DNA of 64,000 bases from Spirosoma fluviale. Lineage in GTDB: Bacteria > Bacteroidota > Bacteroidia > Cytophagales > Cyclobacteriaceae. Shown piece by piece: positions 8,025 to 17,164 of the stretch. Both the position numbers and the translations under genes were made by a program. The notes under the pieces are model-generated. The model did no database searches, was not told the DNA's origin, and saw only the letters and a program-made list of their open reading frames with translations. Location of the stretch: positions 1 through 64,000 of the forward strand of contig CAMDLI010000005.1 in assembly GCA_945901615.1 (NCBI GenBank), read 5' to 3'. Numbering within the stretch: position 1 is the first letter of the stretch; each line of letters starts with the position of its first letter.

Positions 8025-8131
8025 TCTCTGATTCCTACCTGCACTTCAGGAAAGGGCTAACTCCATTAGTTCCATTTTACTTATCCCACATCATCCCGAG
8101 GAAAGTCTTCGGGAAAGATCTTGCCGACTCC

Positions 8132-11098
8132 ATGTTTCTCAATTGCCATACTCACTTCAGTTTCAAATACGGAACCCTATCCGTGGACAAGCTCGTTGCA
8201 GAGGCAAAAAACAAAAAGCTAGATGCATTAGCCCTCACGGACATCAACAGCAGTGCTGCCGTATTTCCCTTTATCCGAGCGGCACAAAAAGCAGGCATTC
8301 ATCCAGTAATTGGGATTGATTTTAGGAATGGCATTTCGCAGCAGTACATTGGCCTCGCACGAAATCAAGAGGGCATGTACGAACTCAACAAGCACCTCTC
8401 GGAGCACCTGATCCAGCAACGCCCTTTTGCAGACAAGGCCCCTCCCTTTGCAAATAGCTTTGTCGTCTACCCTTTTCCGAAGGAGTACTTCCCCTTGGCT
8501 GAGCATGAGTATGTCGGCATTCATCCCAGCCAACTCAACAAGCTGCATTCCTCGCCCTGGTACCGGAAACGAGAAAAATTGGTACTCCTGCAGCCGGTGA
8601 GTTTTTCCTCCAAATTGGAGTTTAATGCGCACAGGCTCCTGCGCAGCATGGATCTGAATACGCTGCTCAGCAAGCTTCCTGTGCAGGAACAGGCGGATCC
8701 CTCGGACCAGCTCTACGGCTATGCAGCGCTAATTGCCCGTTGCGAAAACCACAGCTACCTGCTCCTCAATGCGCAAAAGCTCCTGGAGCAGTGCCAGTTT
8801 TCCTTCTACTTTCAGGCGATCAAAAATAAGCGAGACCTACTCGGAAATGGCGGGGAGGATTTTGAATTTCTCCGCCAGGAAACCCTCCGAGGAGCTGAGC
8901 AGCGCTACCCACAGCTCTCCGCAGCCGTCAGCAAGCGCATTGAAAAGGAGCTGGAGCTGATCCAACAAAAGAGTTTTGTGTCTTATTTCCTGATCAATTA
9001 CGACATTATACGCTTTGCCCATCGGCGCAACTTCTACCATGTGGGTCGAGGCTCCGGAGCCAACTCCGTGGTGGCGTACTGCTTGGGAATCACCGACGTG
9101 GATCCCATGGAGCTGGACCTCTACTTTGAGCGCTTCATCAACCTCTACCGAGAAAATCCACCTGACTTTGACATTGACTTTAGCTGGACCGACCGAGACG
9201 AGGTATTTGACTACCTCTTCAAAAAATACAATGAGGGTCAAGAGGCCTATGTAGCATTACTCGGATCATATAGCACCTTTCAGTACAATTCCGTGATCCG
9301 GGAACTGGGTAAGGTCTTTGGCCTACCCAAGTCAGAGATTGAGTCCCTGCTGCAGCAGGCCGACAAGGCAGGCTATAGCCCCGATGGCTTGGGCAAGTTG
9401 ATCCTTCGCTATGCGCAGGTGCTGCATGACATGCCCTCCCACTTGACCATTCATGCCTGTGGACTGCTGCTGTCCCACAAGTCGATGCATTACTACACCG
9501 CCACCAGTTTACCTCCCAAGGGCTTCCCGGTGGCGCATATCGACATGCACGTGGCCGAAGACATCGGCTTACACAAGTTTGACCTGCTCAGCCAGCGGGG
9601 GCTAGGGCACATCAAGTCCAGCTTGGAGCTGATCCACCGCAACCAGGGAATTGAAGTGGATATCCGAGCAGTGGCGCAGTTTAAGCAAGATTCCAAGATC
9701 AAGGAACTTCTCCGAAGTGGACATACGATTGGCGCCTTTTACGTAGAATCTCCTGCCATGCGCATGCTGCTGGCCAAGCTTCAGGCCGACACCTACTTGG
9801 AGCTTGTGGCCGCCAGTTCCATCATCCGCCCTGGGGTGGCTCGATCGGGCATGATGCGGGAGTACATCTTGCGGCATCGAAACCCGGAGCGCAGGAAGCA
9901 GGCCCATCCTGTGCTGGCGGAGATCATGCCCGAGACCTACGGCATCATGGTGTACCAGGAGGATGTGATCAAGGTAGCACACCATTTTGCTGGGCTGAGC
10001 CTGGCTGAGGCGGATGTGCTGCGTAGGGGCATGAGTGGCAAATCACGCTCCAAGGACGAGTTTGAACGGGTGAAGGCTGCCTACTTTGACAACTGCAAGC
10101 GGCTGGGGAGGCAGGATGCCGAGGCGGCTGCGGTATGGATGCAGATTGAGAGTTTTGCAGGCTATTCCTTTGCCAAGGGGCACTCCGCTTCCTTTGCGGT
10201 GGAGAGCTACCAGAGTTTGTATCTGAAGGCCTACTTTCCTCTGGAGTTTATGGTGGGAGTGATCAACAATTTTGGAGGGTTTTACTCCACCGAGTTTTAC
10301 GTGCACGAGCTGCGCATGCAGGGGGCCACGATAGAAGCCCCCCACCTCAACGAGAGCGAGTACCTGACTCGAATCAATGGGACCACCGTTTACCTGGGCT
10401 GGATCCACCTGAAGCACCTTGAAAAACGAACCGTGGAGCGCATCTTGCAGGAGCGGCGTGCTCAGGGACCTTTTTTGGGGCTGGAGGATTTTGTGAGGAG
10501 GGTCTCCTGTGGACTGGAGCAGCTGCTGATTCTGATTCGAATTCAGGCATTCCGGTTTACGGGCAAACCCAAACAGCAACTCCTCTGGGAGGCCCACTTT
10601 CTCCACCACAAGCAGGTGGGAGCACGACCTACGCAGGAATTGTTTGTGCATTCGGCAGGAGGCAATTCTTGGGAGAGTTTGCCTCCTCAGGTGCCGGTAT
10701 TGGAGGAGTTGGATGTACGACAGGACATCTTAGATCAAATCGATATTTTGGAGTTTCCACTGGAGTCCCCCTTCCACTTGCTCCAAGATCCAGGCATCCA
10801 AGGGGTGAGGGCGAAGGAGTTACCGCAGCGGTTAGGAAAAATAGTACAGGTAATTGGCTACTTGGTCACCGTCAAGTACACCCGGACGATCAAGGGGGAG
10901 GTGATGAATTTTGGGACCTTTATCGATTCGGAAGGCCATTGGATCGATACGGTTCACTTCCCTCCTACGGTCAAACAGTATCCCTTCAAAGGTCGAGCGA
11001 TCTACTGCATCGAGGGGAAGGTAGTGGAAGAGTTTGGCTTCTACTCCCTCGAGGTGCATCGAATGGAACGGATGACCTATTGGAATGCGGAGGGGTAG
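8132..11098 (+). CDS. dnaE2: DNA polymerase III alpha subunit, short DnaE2-like form
   Basis: A C-family DNA polymerase of 988 aa, clearly shorter than replicative DnaE (about 1160). Order of parts: PHP domain (about 1-200), palm with GRGSGANSVVAYCLG and the catalytic PDFDIDF (about 340-355), fingers with YQEDVIKVAHHFAG, helix-hairpin region, and a C-terminal OB fold (about 880-975). The PHP motif normally reading TDHG is TDIN here, so metal binding and any exonuclease activity there are doubtful. Paralogues of this length act in damage-induced mutagenesis, usually beside imuA/imuB; neither is present here. dinD lies convergently downstream. A role as a mutagenic SOS polymerase is inferred from family and context. 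Confidence 0.85.
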   Translation: MFLNCHTHFSFKYGTLSVDKLVAEAKNKKLDALALTDINSSAAVFPFIRAAQKAGIHPVIGIDFRNGISQQYIGLARNQEGMYELNKHLSEHLIQQRPFADKAPPFANSFVVYPFPKEYFPLAEHEYVGIHPSQLNKLHSSPWYRKREKLVLLQPVSFSSKLEFNAHRLLRSMDLNTLLSKLPVQEQADPSDQLYGYAALIARCENHSYLLLNAQKLLEQCQFSFYFQAIKNKRDLLGNGGEDFEFLRQETLRGAEQRYPQLSAAVSKRIEKELELIQQKSFVSYFLINYDIIRFAHRRNFYHVGRGSGANSVVAYCLGITDVDPMELDLYFERFINLYRENPPDFDIDFSWTDRDEVFDYLFKKYNEGQEAYVALLGSYSTFQYNSVIRELGKVFGLPKSEIESLLQQADKAGYSPDGLGKLILRYAQVLHDMPSHLTIHACGLLLSHKSMHYYTATSLPPKGFPVAHIDMHVAEDIGLHKFDLLSQRGLGHIKSSLELIHRNQGIEVDIRAVAQFKQDSKIKELLRSGHTIGAFYVESPAMRMLLAKLQADTYLELVAASSIIRPGVARSGMMREYILRHRNPERRKQAHPVLAEIMPETYGIMVYQEDVIKVAHHFAGLSLAEADVLRRGMSGKSRSKDEFERVKAAYFDNCKRLGRQDAEAAAVWMQIESFAGYSFAKGHSASFAVESYQSLYLKAYFPLEFMVGVINNFGGFYSTEFYVHELRMQGATIEAPHLNESEYLTRINGTTVYLGWIHLKHLEKRTVERILQERRAQGPFLGLEDFVRRVSCGLEQLLILIRIQAFRFTGKPKQQLLWEAHFLHHKQVGARPTQELFVHSAGGNSWESLPPQVPVLEELDVRQDILDQIDILEFPLESPFHLLQDPGIQGVRAKELPQRLGKIVQVIGYLVTVKYTRTIKGEVMNFGTFIDSEGHWIDTVHFPPTVKQYPFKGRAIYCIEGKVVEEFGFYSLEVHRMERMTYWNAEG

Positions 11099-11152
11099 CA
11101 ATCAATTTAAAAATGAGTTGCTATGTTGAGCGGAACCCAAGCTCCGAACATT

Positions 11153-11995
11153 CTAATTCTTTCCCTTGAGTTTTTTCTTTTCAGTCCCTTTATCAAGAGA
11201 TTTTACACTGCGCTCAAGTTTCTTAATATCTTCTTCAGCAGGCAATTGTTCGGGTTTTATTCCACTTTTTCCAAGAAGCCCTCGAACATCTTGATTATTT
11301 TTAATGTGCTCATCCTTAATTCTTGATTCACCATGCAGATCATACTGCTGTACATTGAAATTGGTGATTTCAGTTGCCAATTGTTTGGCAGTAATCGTAA
11401 TCGTAGGAAGGAAATCTGCCAAGGGTCTATTTTCTGGAATCCCTAACCTCTTTTTCATAGCACTGGTGGTGAACCCGCCAAATAATGCCCAATCCCCCTT
11501 GCTCCGAATGTTTGCAAAACCTGCATGATCTACCCCTCTTTCGTAGATATTTTTAGAAAGCTCTAATTCGGTTGCTGCCAATTTTTCACGAGCATGTAAT
11601 CGCTCATTCAGACGAATCCGTTCTTCCAGCAACTCTTGCTTTCTTGTTTGAATCGCAAAGTAGCTTTGTGCAAATGCGATTTCTTCTTTTTTTGGGTCGC
11701 CATTCTGAGCAATGAGATAGCAGGCATATCGAGTAAGTAGGATATCATCCTTTTTTCTCTCAGCTCCAGACCCGATTTTGACCATTTTGTTGACGTCAAC
11801 GAAATGGTCTGAAATGGTCTCTAAGGTGTTTTTGCAACTTTCCTTGGCTTTATCCACCGCATTCACAAAATTTCTCCAATCTGAATAACCAAGAAGTTCT
11901 TGGAGTTCTCTTGCCAACCAAAACTCGACTCCATCTTGTTCGTAGGCGGATTCTTCGAATGATTTATTCAGTTTACTAATCGTTTCCTTATTCAT
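11153..11995 (-). CDS. dinD: DNA damage-inducible protein D
   Basis: A 280-aa member of the DinD family. The BRO-like N-terminus (VEFWLARELQELLGYSDWRNF) and the motif SDHFVDVNKMVKIGSG, followed by RYACYLIAQNGDP, are the family's signature. E. coli DinD inhibits RecA-mediated strand exchange after filament formation, and the gene is under SOS control. The C-terminal 40 residues are Lys/Glu-rich and probably flexible. It starts at ATG 11995 and converges on the dnaE2-like gene. No LexA-type operator was recognised upstream, so damage induction here is inferred from the family. Confidence 0.88.
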   Translation of the reverse strand: MNKETISKLNKSFEESAYEQDGVEFWLARELQELLGYSDWRNFVNAVDKAKESCKNTLETISDHFVDVNKMVKIGSGAERKKDDILLTRYACYLIAQNGDPKKEEIAFAQSYFAIQTRKQELLEERIRLNERLHAREKLAATELELSKNIYERGVDHAGFANIRSKGDWALFGGFTTSAMKKRLGIPENRPLADFLPTITITAKQLATEITNFNVQQYDLHGESRIKDEHIKNNQDVRGLLGKSGIKPEQLPAEEDIKKLERSVKSLDKGTEKKKLKGKN

Positions 11996-12609
11996 GCTGT
12001 TCGTTTAGTGTTTTAACTTATTCCACGATTCATTTCATCAACTTATCACTACTACATTCTTAAAACCAGCTTAATATTTACATGAATCGAGTATTTTCTC
12101 TGGTCTGCACAGGCTGCTCGAGATAGTTCAAATCTCCCACCTCACAGTTTGATAGGATGATGTAATGGCTATTGTATTTTCGAATTGATACCTCGATAAA
12201 AAAACCACACAAGCTAGGAGAAGGAGCAGATTAAAAAATCAGTCAAAAAAATCACCTTTAAGAAGACTTGCCCTTTCCTCTTAAAAAATGAGCTAAAAAA
12301 GTAGATGAAAAAATCACCCTTTTGTCGCCCCATCTCCTGCTTGGTAAGTGATGGAAAGATACCCTTAAATGGCTTCAATGGTGAGAAATGGGGAACATGG
12401 AAAGAATATTATTTTAGTAAAAAATACCAAAAAATGGTTTTTAGGGAATCCTATTAGTAGATTTTACTAAAACAAAGTTGAAAAGACCCCTTTTTAGTAA
12501 AATCTGCAAAAAATAGTTTTAACCCAACAAAAAGGTGGGATCGGAATCCAGGCAAAAAATTCAGTTTCTACTCGTAAAATAAGAACATGATAATTCTCCC
12601 AGCTCAGGT
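11996..12609. other. Non-coding 0.6-kb gap with short A/T-rich repeats
   Basis: No plausible coding frame on either strand. The stretch holds near-duplicate AAAAAATCACC segments (around 12246 and 12310) and the TTTTAGTAAAA repeat cluster listed separately. Base composition is visibly more AT-rich than its neighbours. It may be the eroded remains of an accessory gene, but no protein fragment could be recognised. Confidence 0.6.
12412..12505. repeat. TTTTAGTAAAA inverted repeats
   Basis: AGATTTTACTAAAA (12459-12472) and TTTTAGTAAAATCT (12492-12505) are perfect 14-bp inverted copies with a 19-nt spacer. A third TTTTAGTAAAA lies at 12412-12422, followed by ATACCAAAAAATGG. Three spaced half-sites look like operator DNA of a dimeric regulator, but no gene starts here. 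It may be the orphaned control region of a lost gene pair such as a toxin-antitoxin locus; that reading is speculative. Confidence 0.6.
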
Positions 12610-13848
12610 TTATTTCAGGACAGGAAGCAGTACCTCTCCCTTGCCATCAATACCCTCCGGAATAGGAAGGCCCAAAATGCGGCATAGCAAGGGATAGATG
12701 TGGATGTTTTGAAAAGGCTCCAGCTTCAAGCCTTCCTTGATTTGGGGCCCTTTGGCATAAAAAATCCCCCACATATCGCGGTACGATGGGCTAAATCCAT
12801 GCTCCCCAAAGGTTTCCGTTTGGAAGCGGGCAGCATTAGTTTGGTAGCGCATCATGCCCGAAGCATCGGCTAAGTAGTAGCCCTCCTTGGGCAAGATCAG
12901 CAAATCTCCCTTACGCTGAGGGAAGGCGGCCAAATCACTGTAATTGGCGGTGGTAGTCAGGTCATCAACGGTGATGTGTTGATTTCTACCTAGAAGCAAT
13001 TTGATCACTTCCTTTTTCTTTTTAGGATCTTCCAAGTGAAGATGGGCCAAGGCCCCATTGTTAACCACGCGAGCAGAGATCCCTTCCTTCAATTGATCCA
13101 GCGATATCAAGTGATCTTTCTTGACAGGTGCCATACCATGGTCAGATACCAATACAACATGGATCGGGAGATCAAAGCTTTCCAGCCCTTCAAACAAGGC
13201 TCCAAGTTCATGGTCCAACCTACCCAGTGTTTTTTTCAACTCCAGGTCATTGTTGGGCCCATAGCGATGCCCCGTGTCGTCCATATCGGAGAAGTAGAGC
13301 GTAATTAATCGAGGCCTTTCCGCCTCAGGAAGCCTCAACCAGTCAAACACCTTTGCAATTCGAGTCAGGTTAGGTACTCCCCCATCGTAATCGTAATAAT
13401 AACTTGGGCGAACCTCCTGGATCGGCGCCTCTGTGCCTACAAAAAAGTAGCTCGCTGCCTTGATCCCCTGTTGCTCCGCAAGCACCCAGATAGGCGTGCC
13501 CCCATACCAATAGCCATCCTGTACAATATCCCGATTGCCCATGGTGTAGACTTGATTCTTTGCTGGCTCGTAAAAGGCATTGTCCACCAAGCCATGGTGC
13601 TCGGGAAGCATTCCTGTTGCGATGGTGTAGTGATTGGGAAAAGTTTTGGTTGGAAATGAAGGAATCAGGCCTTTGGCAGACGTTCCCTCTGCAATAAATC
13701 TACTTAAGTTTTCCGGCTGAAATCGCTCCACATAATCGTGCCGAAAGCCATCTAGGGAAATCAAGATAACGATGGGCTCCTTTTCCTGAGAAAAAGTCGA
13801 AGTCCAAACGGACAGCAGCAGAACCAAAATTAGAAAAGAGCGCTTCAT
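12610..13848 (-). CDS. Secreted ecto-nucleotide pyrophosphatase/phosphodiesterase
   Basis: A 412-aa alkaline-phosphatase-superfamily hydrolase of the NPP type (type I phosphodiesterase/nucleotide pyrophosphatase). An N-terminal signal peptide (residues 1-20, ending SQ) predicts export. Metal ligands and nucleophile are intact: SLDGFRHDY, Thr in PTKTFPNHYT, FSDMDDTGHRYGP, VSDHGM and the late His in FGEHGFSPSYRD. It probably cleaves phosphodiester or pyrophosphate bonds of extracellular nucleotides or related substrates in the periplasm; the substrate is unknown. It is the last gene of a minus-strand run beginning at 17117 and lies about 70 bp after the GNAT gene. Confidence 0.9.
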   Translation of the reverse strand: MKRSFLILVLLLSVWTSTFSQEKEPIVILISLDGFRHDYVERFQPENLSRFIAEGTSAKGLIPSFPTKTFPNHYTIATGMLPEHHGLVDNAFYEPAKNQVYTMGNRDIVQDGYWYGGTPIWVLAEQQGIKAASYFFVGTEAPIQEVRPSYYYDYDGGVPNLTRIAKVFDWLRLPEAERPRLITLYFSDMDDTGHRYGPNNDLELKKTLGRLDHELGALFEGLESFDLPIHVVLVSDHGMAPVKKDHLISLDQLKEGISARVVNNGALAHLHLEDPKKKKEVIKLLLGRNQHITVDDLTTTANYSDLAAFPQRKGDLLILPKEGYYLADASGMMRYQTNAARFQTETFGEHGFSPSYRDMWGIFYAKGPQIKEGLKLEPFQNIHIYPLLCRILGLPIPEGIDGKGEVLLPVLK

Positions 13849-13916
13849 TTTTTTAGTTTAAAAATAGGAAGACTCAAGTTCACCTGCAAGATGTAGTCGT
13901 TAGGAGATGGGCTGCT

Positions 13917-14447
13917 TCAAAGCTCCACTCGCATCAACCAATCGGTTTGGATCTCGTCCCCAAAAGGAAAGGGATGGCTTCCAAAGGCCTTAAATCTATT
14001 TTTCTCGTAAAATCGAATGGCGCGGGCATTGTGTTCCCAGACACCTAGCCAGACGTAGGTCTTGCCTTTTTCTTTCGCAAATTCAATAGCTGCATCCAAA
14101 AGAAACTGCCCTACACCCTTACCCCACACTTCCTCCAAGGTATACAACCTAGCTACCTCGAGACTCTCCGGATCTTGAATATCGCTTTGAGCAGCAGCCA
14201 AGTTCACCTTGGTATAGCCTACCATCTTCCCCTCAAGAATGGCGAGCAGAAAGGTAGAAGCAGGATCTCTCCATTCTTTTTCTAATTGAACTGGAGTGAA
14301 GGCTTGGGAGAGATAGGCCTGTACATTCTCTGGTTTATTTCCTTCCGTAAATGCCTGCACAAAAGACGTTTGAGCGATTTCTAGCAATTCAGAAAGATCG
14401 CTAAACGCTGCCTTTCTTAAACTTACCACTGGTGTTAAAGGGCTCAT
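13917..14447 (-). CDS. GNAT-family N-acetyltransferase
   Basis: A 176-aa GNAT acyltransferase. The acetyl-CoA loop is VWGKGVGQFLL (about residues 110-120) and the C-terminal NARAIRFYEKNRF is typical of the fold's last strands. The substrate is unknown; the family includes spermidine, amine and protein acetylators. The start is ATG 14447, one base after the stop of the preceding gene (TGATATG), indicating translational coupling. The track's longer start at 14474 would overlap that gene by 26 nt. Confidence 0.88.
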   Translation of the reverse strand: MSPLTPVVSLRKAAFSDLSELLEIAQTSFVQAFTEGNKPENVQAYLSQAFTPVQLEKEWRDPASTFLLAILEGKMVGYTKVNLAAAQSDIQDPESLEVARLYTLEEVWGKGVGQFLLDAAIEFAKEKGKTYVWLGVWEHNARAIRFYEKNRFKAFGSHPFPFGDEIQTDWLMRVEL

Positions 14448-14448
14448 A

Positions 14449-15054
14449 TCACAATTTTTTAAGGGCAACATCAATCTGCGAAATTGGGAATTCTCCCAGA
14501 ATAGCTCGGTAATTCCCCTTTGGACTGATCACGACGAAACTTCTGCAGGGATAGGGAAATGAAAAGAAGTGCTGGCTAAAGACTCCCTCAGGATCTGGAA
14601 TCCATTCCTGTATTCCCTCGTATTTTTCCAAGCCATGGGGCTGATGGTAGAGGTATACAGGTGCAGCGGCACCGTGCTTTTTGACATACTTGAGGACCGC
14701 GAGGTGATCGCTTTTGAGTGTCTTAGGGTCCGAGGTGCTGCGAGCAGAATTGCATTCGTCTTTGCCTGGATAAAAAATTACCACCAAAGGCTGTCCTGAC
14801 ATAAAGGCATCCATTTTTCCAAGCTTCTCATAGAATAGACGCGCATCGGTAAGCCCTACAGGCATTCGATGCACCAGCCTCATCTCTCCCGATTGCTTTC
14901 CGGGAACACCAAAATAGGGTCCGCTGAGGATCTTTTCCTCGTATTCAGGGTAAAGGATTCGTTTGCCACGCTCGTCAAAATAGCTTTGGCCAAGGAGTTT
15001 TTCTTGAAAACCAAGCAAAAACAGACTCCAGAATAGAATCGAAATTAGTTTCAT
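14449..15054 (-). CDS. Secreted protein of unknown function, possibly thioredoxin-like
   Basis: A 201-aa protein with an N-terminal signal sequence (MKLISILFWSLFLLGF) and no lipobox. The central LVVIFYPGKDECNSAR resembles the strand and turn of peroxiredoxin/thioredoxin folds, with only one Cys where a redox pair would be expected; a second Cys lies later in FPYPCRSFVVISPKG. The fold is a guess. ATG 15054 is used because the track start at 15063 is a TTG abutting the previous stop. It is sandwiched between a BASS transporter and a GNAT gene. I do not recognise the family. Confidence 0.75.
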   Translation of the reverse strand: MKLISILFWSLFLLGFQEKLLGQSYFDERGKRILYPEYEEKILSGPYFGVPGKQSGEMRLVHRMPVGLTDARLFYEKLGKMDAFMSGQPLVVIFYPGKDECNSARSTSDPKTLKSDHLAVLKYVKKHGAAAPVYLYHQPHGLEKYEGIQEWIPDPEGVFSQHFFSFPYPCRSFVVISPKGNYRAILGEFPISQIDVALKKL

Positions 15055-15063
15055 TCGCTCCAA

Positions 15064-15942
15064 TCAGGTGGATGCTTTGCTCGCTGAGGCTACCTTATTA
15101 CCCCACAGGATCACCAATGCGGCTGTTCCAAACATGAGTAAGCTGTAAATGGCAGATGGAATGGACATCACTGAGTTTACCAAAAGTGTAGCCGCAATGG
15201 TAATGCCTAAGGTACCGTTCTGAATACCCGATTCGATGGCAATCGTCAATCCCTGACGGAAAGGTAGCCCTGTCCATTTGGCCATTGCAAAGCTTACCGC
15301 TAGCGTGCTCAAATTCAAAGCCAAAGCAGCAGGACCAGCTTCGATAAAGTACTGCACCAAATTATCCCTTTCTTTTAGAATCGCTGCAAGAACAATAATC
15401 ACGAAGAATACGGTGGAAATTTTTCGAAAAGGCTGATCCCATTTTTGTGCCAATGCAGGCGCTTTGGCAAGGGTAATCATCCCTAAAGTAACAGGGATAA
15501 GCGTAATGAATAGAACCGAAACGACCGTACCCACGACTTCCAATTGCTGTGCCTCCCCTCCCGGAATAAAATACCCAATCGAGTAATTGACCAAGAAAGG
15601 GATGGTAAATACGGTGATCACCGAAGAACATGCCGTAAGCGTGATGGAAAGTGCTGCATCTCCTTTGGCGAGGTGCGTAATCAAATTGGAGGTAGCACCA
15701 CCGGGGCAAACGGCCAAAATCATAAGTCCAACCGCCAATTCAGGAGGAAGCTGGAAAGCCTTCGCTATTCCAAAAGCAAGCATTGGCAAGAGAATTAACT
15801 GATTGAGCAGCCCAATTCCTACCGCTTTTGGATAAATTAAAATTCGCTTAAAATCTTCTACACGTAAACTAAGTCCCATGCCAAACATGATGACTGCGAG
15901 TGAAAAAGGCAAGAAAAGCTCGGTTAAAACACTGGATTGCAT
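15064..15942 (-). CDS. Bile acid:sodium symporter (BASS) family transporter
   Basis: A 292-aa inner-membrane protein with about nine or ten hydrophobic segments. The conserved stretch LAVCPGGATSNLITHLAKGDAALS and the second crossover motif AIESGIQNGTLGITIA are characteristic of BASS proteins. Bacterial members carry pantoate, pyruvate-type acids or other organic anions with sodium; the substrate cannot be read from sequence. The next gene starts 10 nt downstream, so co-transcription is very likely. It follows another multi-spanning carrier-like protein (DUF819). Confidence 0.9.
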   Translation of the reverse strand: MQSSVLTELFLPFSLAVIMFGMGLSLRVEDFKRILIYPKAVGIGLLNQLILLPMLAFGIAKAFQLPPELAVGLMILAVCPGGATSNLITHLAKGDAALSITLTACSSVITVFTIPFLVNYSIGYFIPGGEAQQLEVVGTVVSVLFITLIPVTLGMITLAKAPALAQKWDQPFRKISTVFFVIIVLAAILKERDNLVQYFIEAGPAALALNLSTLAVSFAMAKWTGLPFRQGLTIAIESGIQNGTLGITIAATLLVNSVMSIPSAIYSLLMFGTAALVILWGNKVASASKAST

Positions 15943-15980
15943 AAAATTTAGTTTGGGTGGTTCGTTTGGGTTGGACTAAG

Positions 15981-17117
15981 TTAAAACAAGCCGCTTGCAA
16001 CAGCAAATCCTATGTACGTTCCAATGGCATTCCCCAAACTTCCTACAAGAATGCCTGGAATCAGCAGATCGGGGCGTTGCAAACTTTCCGCTGAAGCTAA
16101 AGCAGTGGTAGTTCCACCAATATTCGCTTGCGAAGCCACGGCAATCATGTCCCAATCCATTTTGAAAAGGGCCCCAACACCAAATACCACCAAGCCATGA
16201 ACCAGTATTAGAATAGTCACAAACAGAATCAAGGTAAAGGCCAAGTCCCCTACCTCCACCAAAGCTCCCAAATCACACAGGGTGCCTACCACTGCCAAAA
16301 ATAAAAGAATTAAGAAGTAGCCTAAGGTATGTTTGCCGCGTAGCTGCTGCACCGCAGGAAATTGGGCTAGTACCAAAGCTAGGGAAGTAAGCACTAGGAT
16401 CTCGGGCACCTGCGGAAACCAAGTGACAACTGCTTTACTCACCGCCATCCCCAACAAGGCCAATGCGAGCAAGGAAGAAATGGAACTAATGGAGATAGAT
16501 TCCTGCGATAGGGATTTTTCACCACTTGCTGCAGTTTCATTTTTTTTCCGAGGAAAGAGTTTTTGTAAGTATTTGGGCAAGATCAAAGTAGCAATGATCC
16601 AAGGTGTACCCACCAAATTGTCCACTACGGTAGTTGCTGCAAACAAGGTTCCTGCTTCATTGACCTTGTAATGCAAAGCAATTGCGTTAAAGTTGATTGC
16701 CCCACCGATGTAGGTTCCAGTATACATGCCCGCCACTGCTGGAGCCAAAGGACCGATTGCTTCTGCTGGTTGAACGAGTACCCAGGCGGTGAGTACCCCG
16801 ATGACGGTAGCCAAAGAACCCAGCAAAAATAGGAGCAAAAGGGGAAGCCCCGCTTTTTTCAAGCTTTTGAGATCTACTTCGAGCAAGGTAATAAATATAC
16901 CCAAGGGAGCAATGTAGGTGAACACGCCATCGTAAATGGGATGCCCATCCATGGCACTTGGGATCAACCCAGTATTGGCCAGCACCGCGCAAATCAAAAT
17001 CGCAAAAATGGGAGTACCTACCGACTTGCCCCATGAAAATCGGGTGAGCCAATTTGCAAAAAACACTGCCAAACAAAGTGTGGCTGCTACAAATAGAAGA
17101 GAGGAAGGATTTGACAT
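15981..17117 (-). CDS. DUF819 family integral membrane protein
   Basis: A 378-aa protein with about ten or eleven predicted membrane spans. Family hallmarks are the glycine-rich AGMYTGTYIGGAINFNAIA and TTVVDNLVGTPW, and a C-terminal ASQANIGGTTTALASAESL. DUF819 proteins resemble transporters in topology, with two inverted halves, but have no established substrate. A hydrophilic loop rich in Ser and Glu (about 195-215) separates the halves. It is the first gene of the run down to 12610 and lies 38 nt upstream of the BASS gene. Confidence 0.88.
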   Translation of the reverse strand: MSNPSSLLFVAATLCLAVFFANWLTRFSWGKSVGTPIFAILICAVLANTGLIPSAMDGHPIYDGVFTYIAPLGIFITLLEVDLKSLKKAGLPLLLLFLLGSLATVIGVLTAWVLVQPAEAIGPLAPAVAGMYTGTYIGGAINFNAIALHYKVNEAGTLFAATTVVDNLVGTPWIIATLILPKYLQKLFPRKKNETAASGEKSLSQESISISSISSLLALALLGMAVSKAVVTWFPQVPEILVLTSLALVLAQFPAVQQLRGKHTLGYFLILLFLAVVGTLCDLGALVEVGDLAFTLILFVTILILVHGLVVFGVGALFKMDWDMIAVASQANIGGTTTALASAESLQRPDLLIPGILVGSLGNAIGTYIGFAVASGLF

Positions 17118-17164
17118 TCCGAAAAGTAGAAAAAAAATAATTAGTTCTAATGCCTAGATAATTT

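Noticed and set aside
10043-10651. 202-aa minus-strand ORF inside dnaE2-like gene
   Set aside because: Antisense to conserved polymerase sequence; low-complexity composition typical of shadow frames.
11096-11123. TAGCAA/TTGCTA hairpin between dnaE2-like and dinD as terminator
   Set aside because: Only 6 bp of stem, a long loop and no T tract.
12230-12330. Possible gene remnant in the 0.6-kb gap
   Set aside because: All frames are broken by stops within short distances and no peptide fragment was recognisable.
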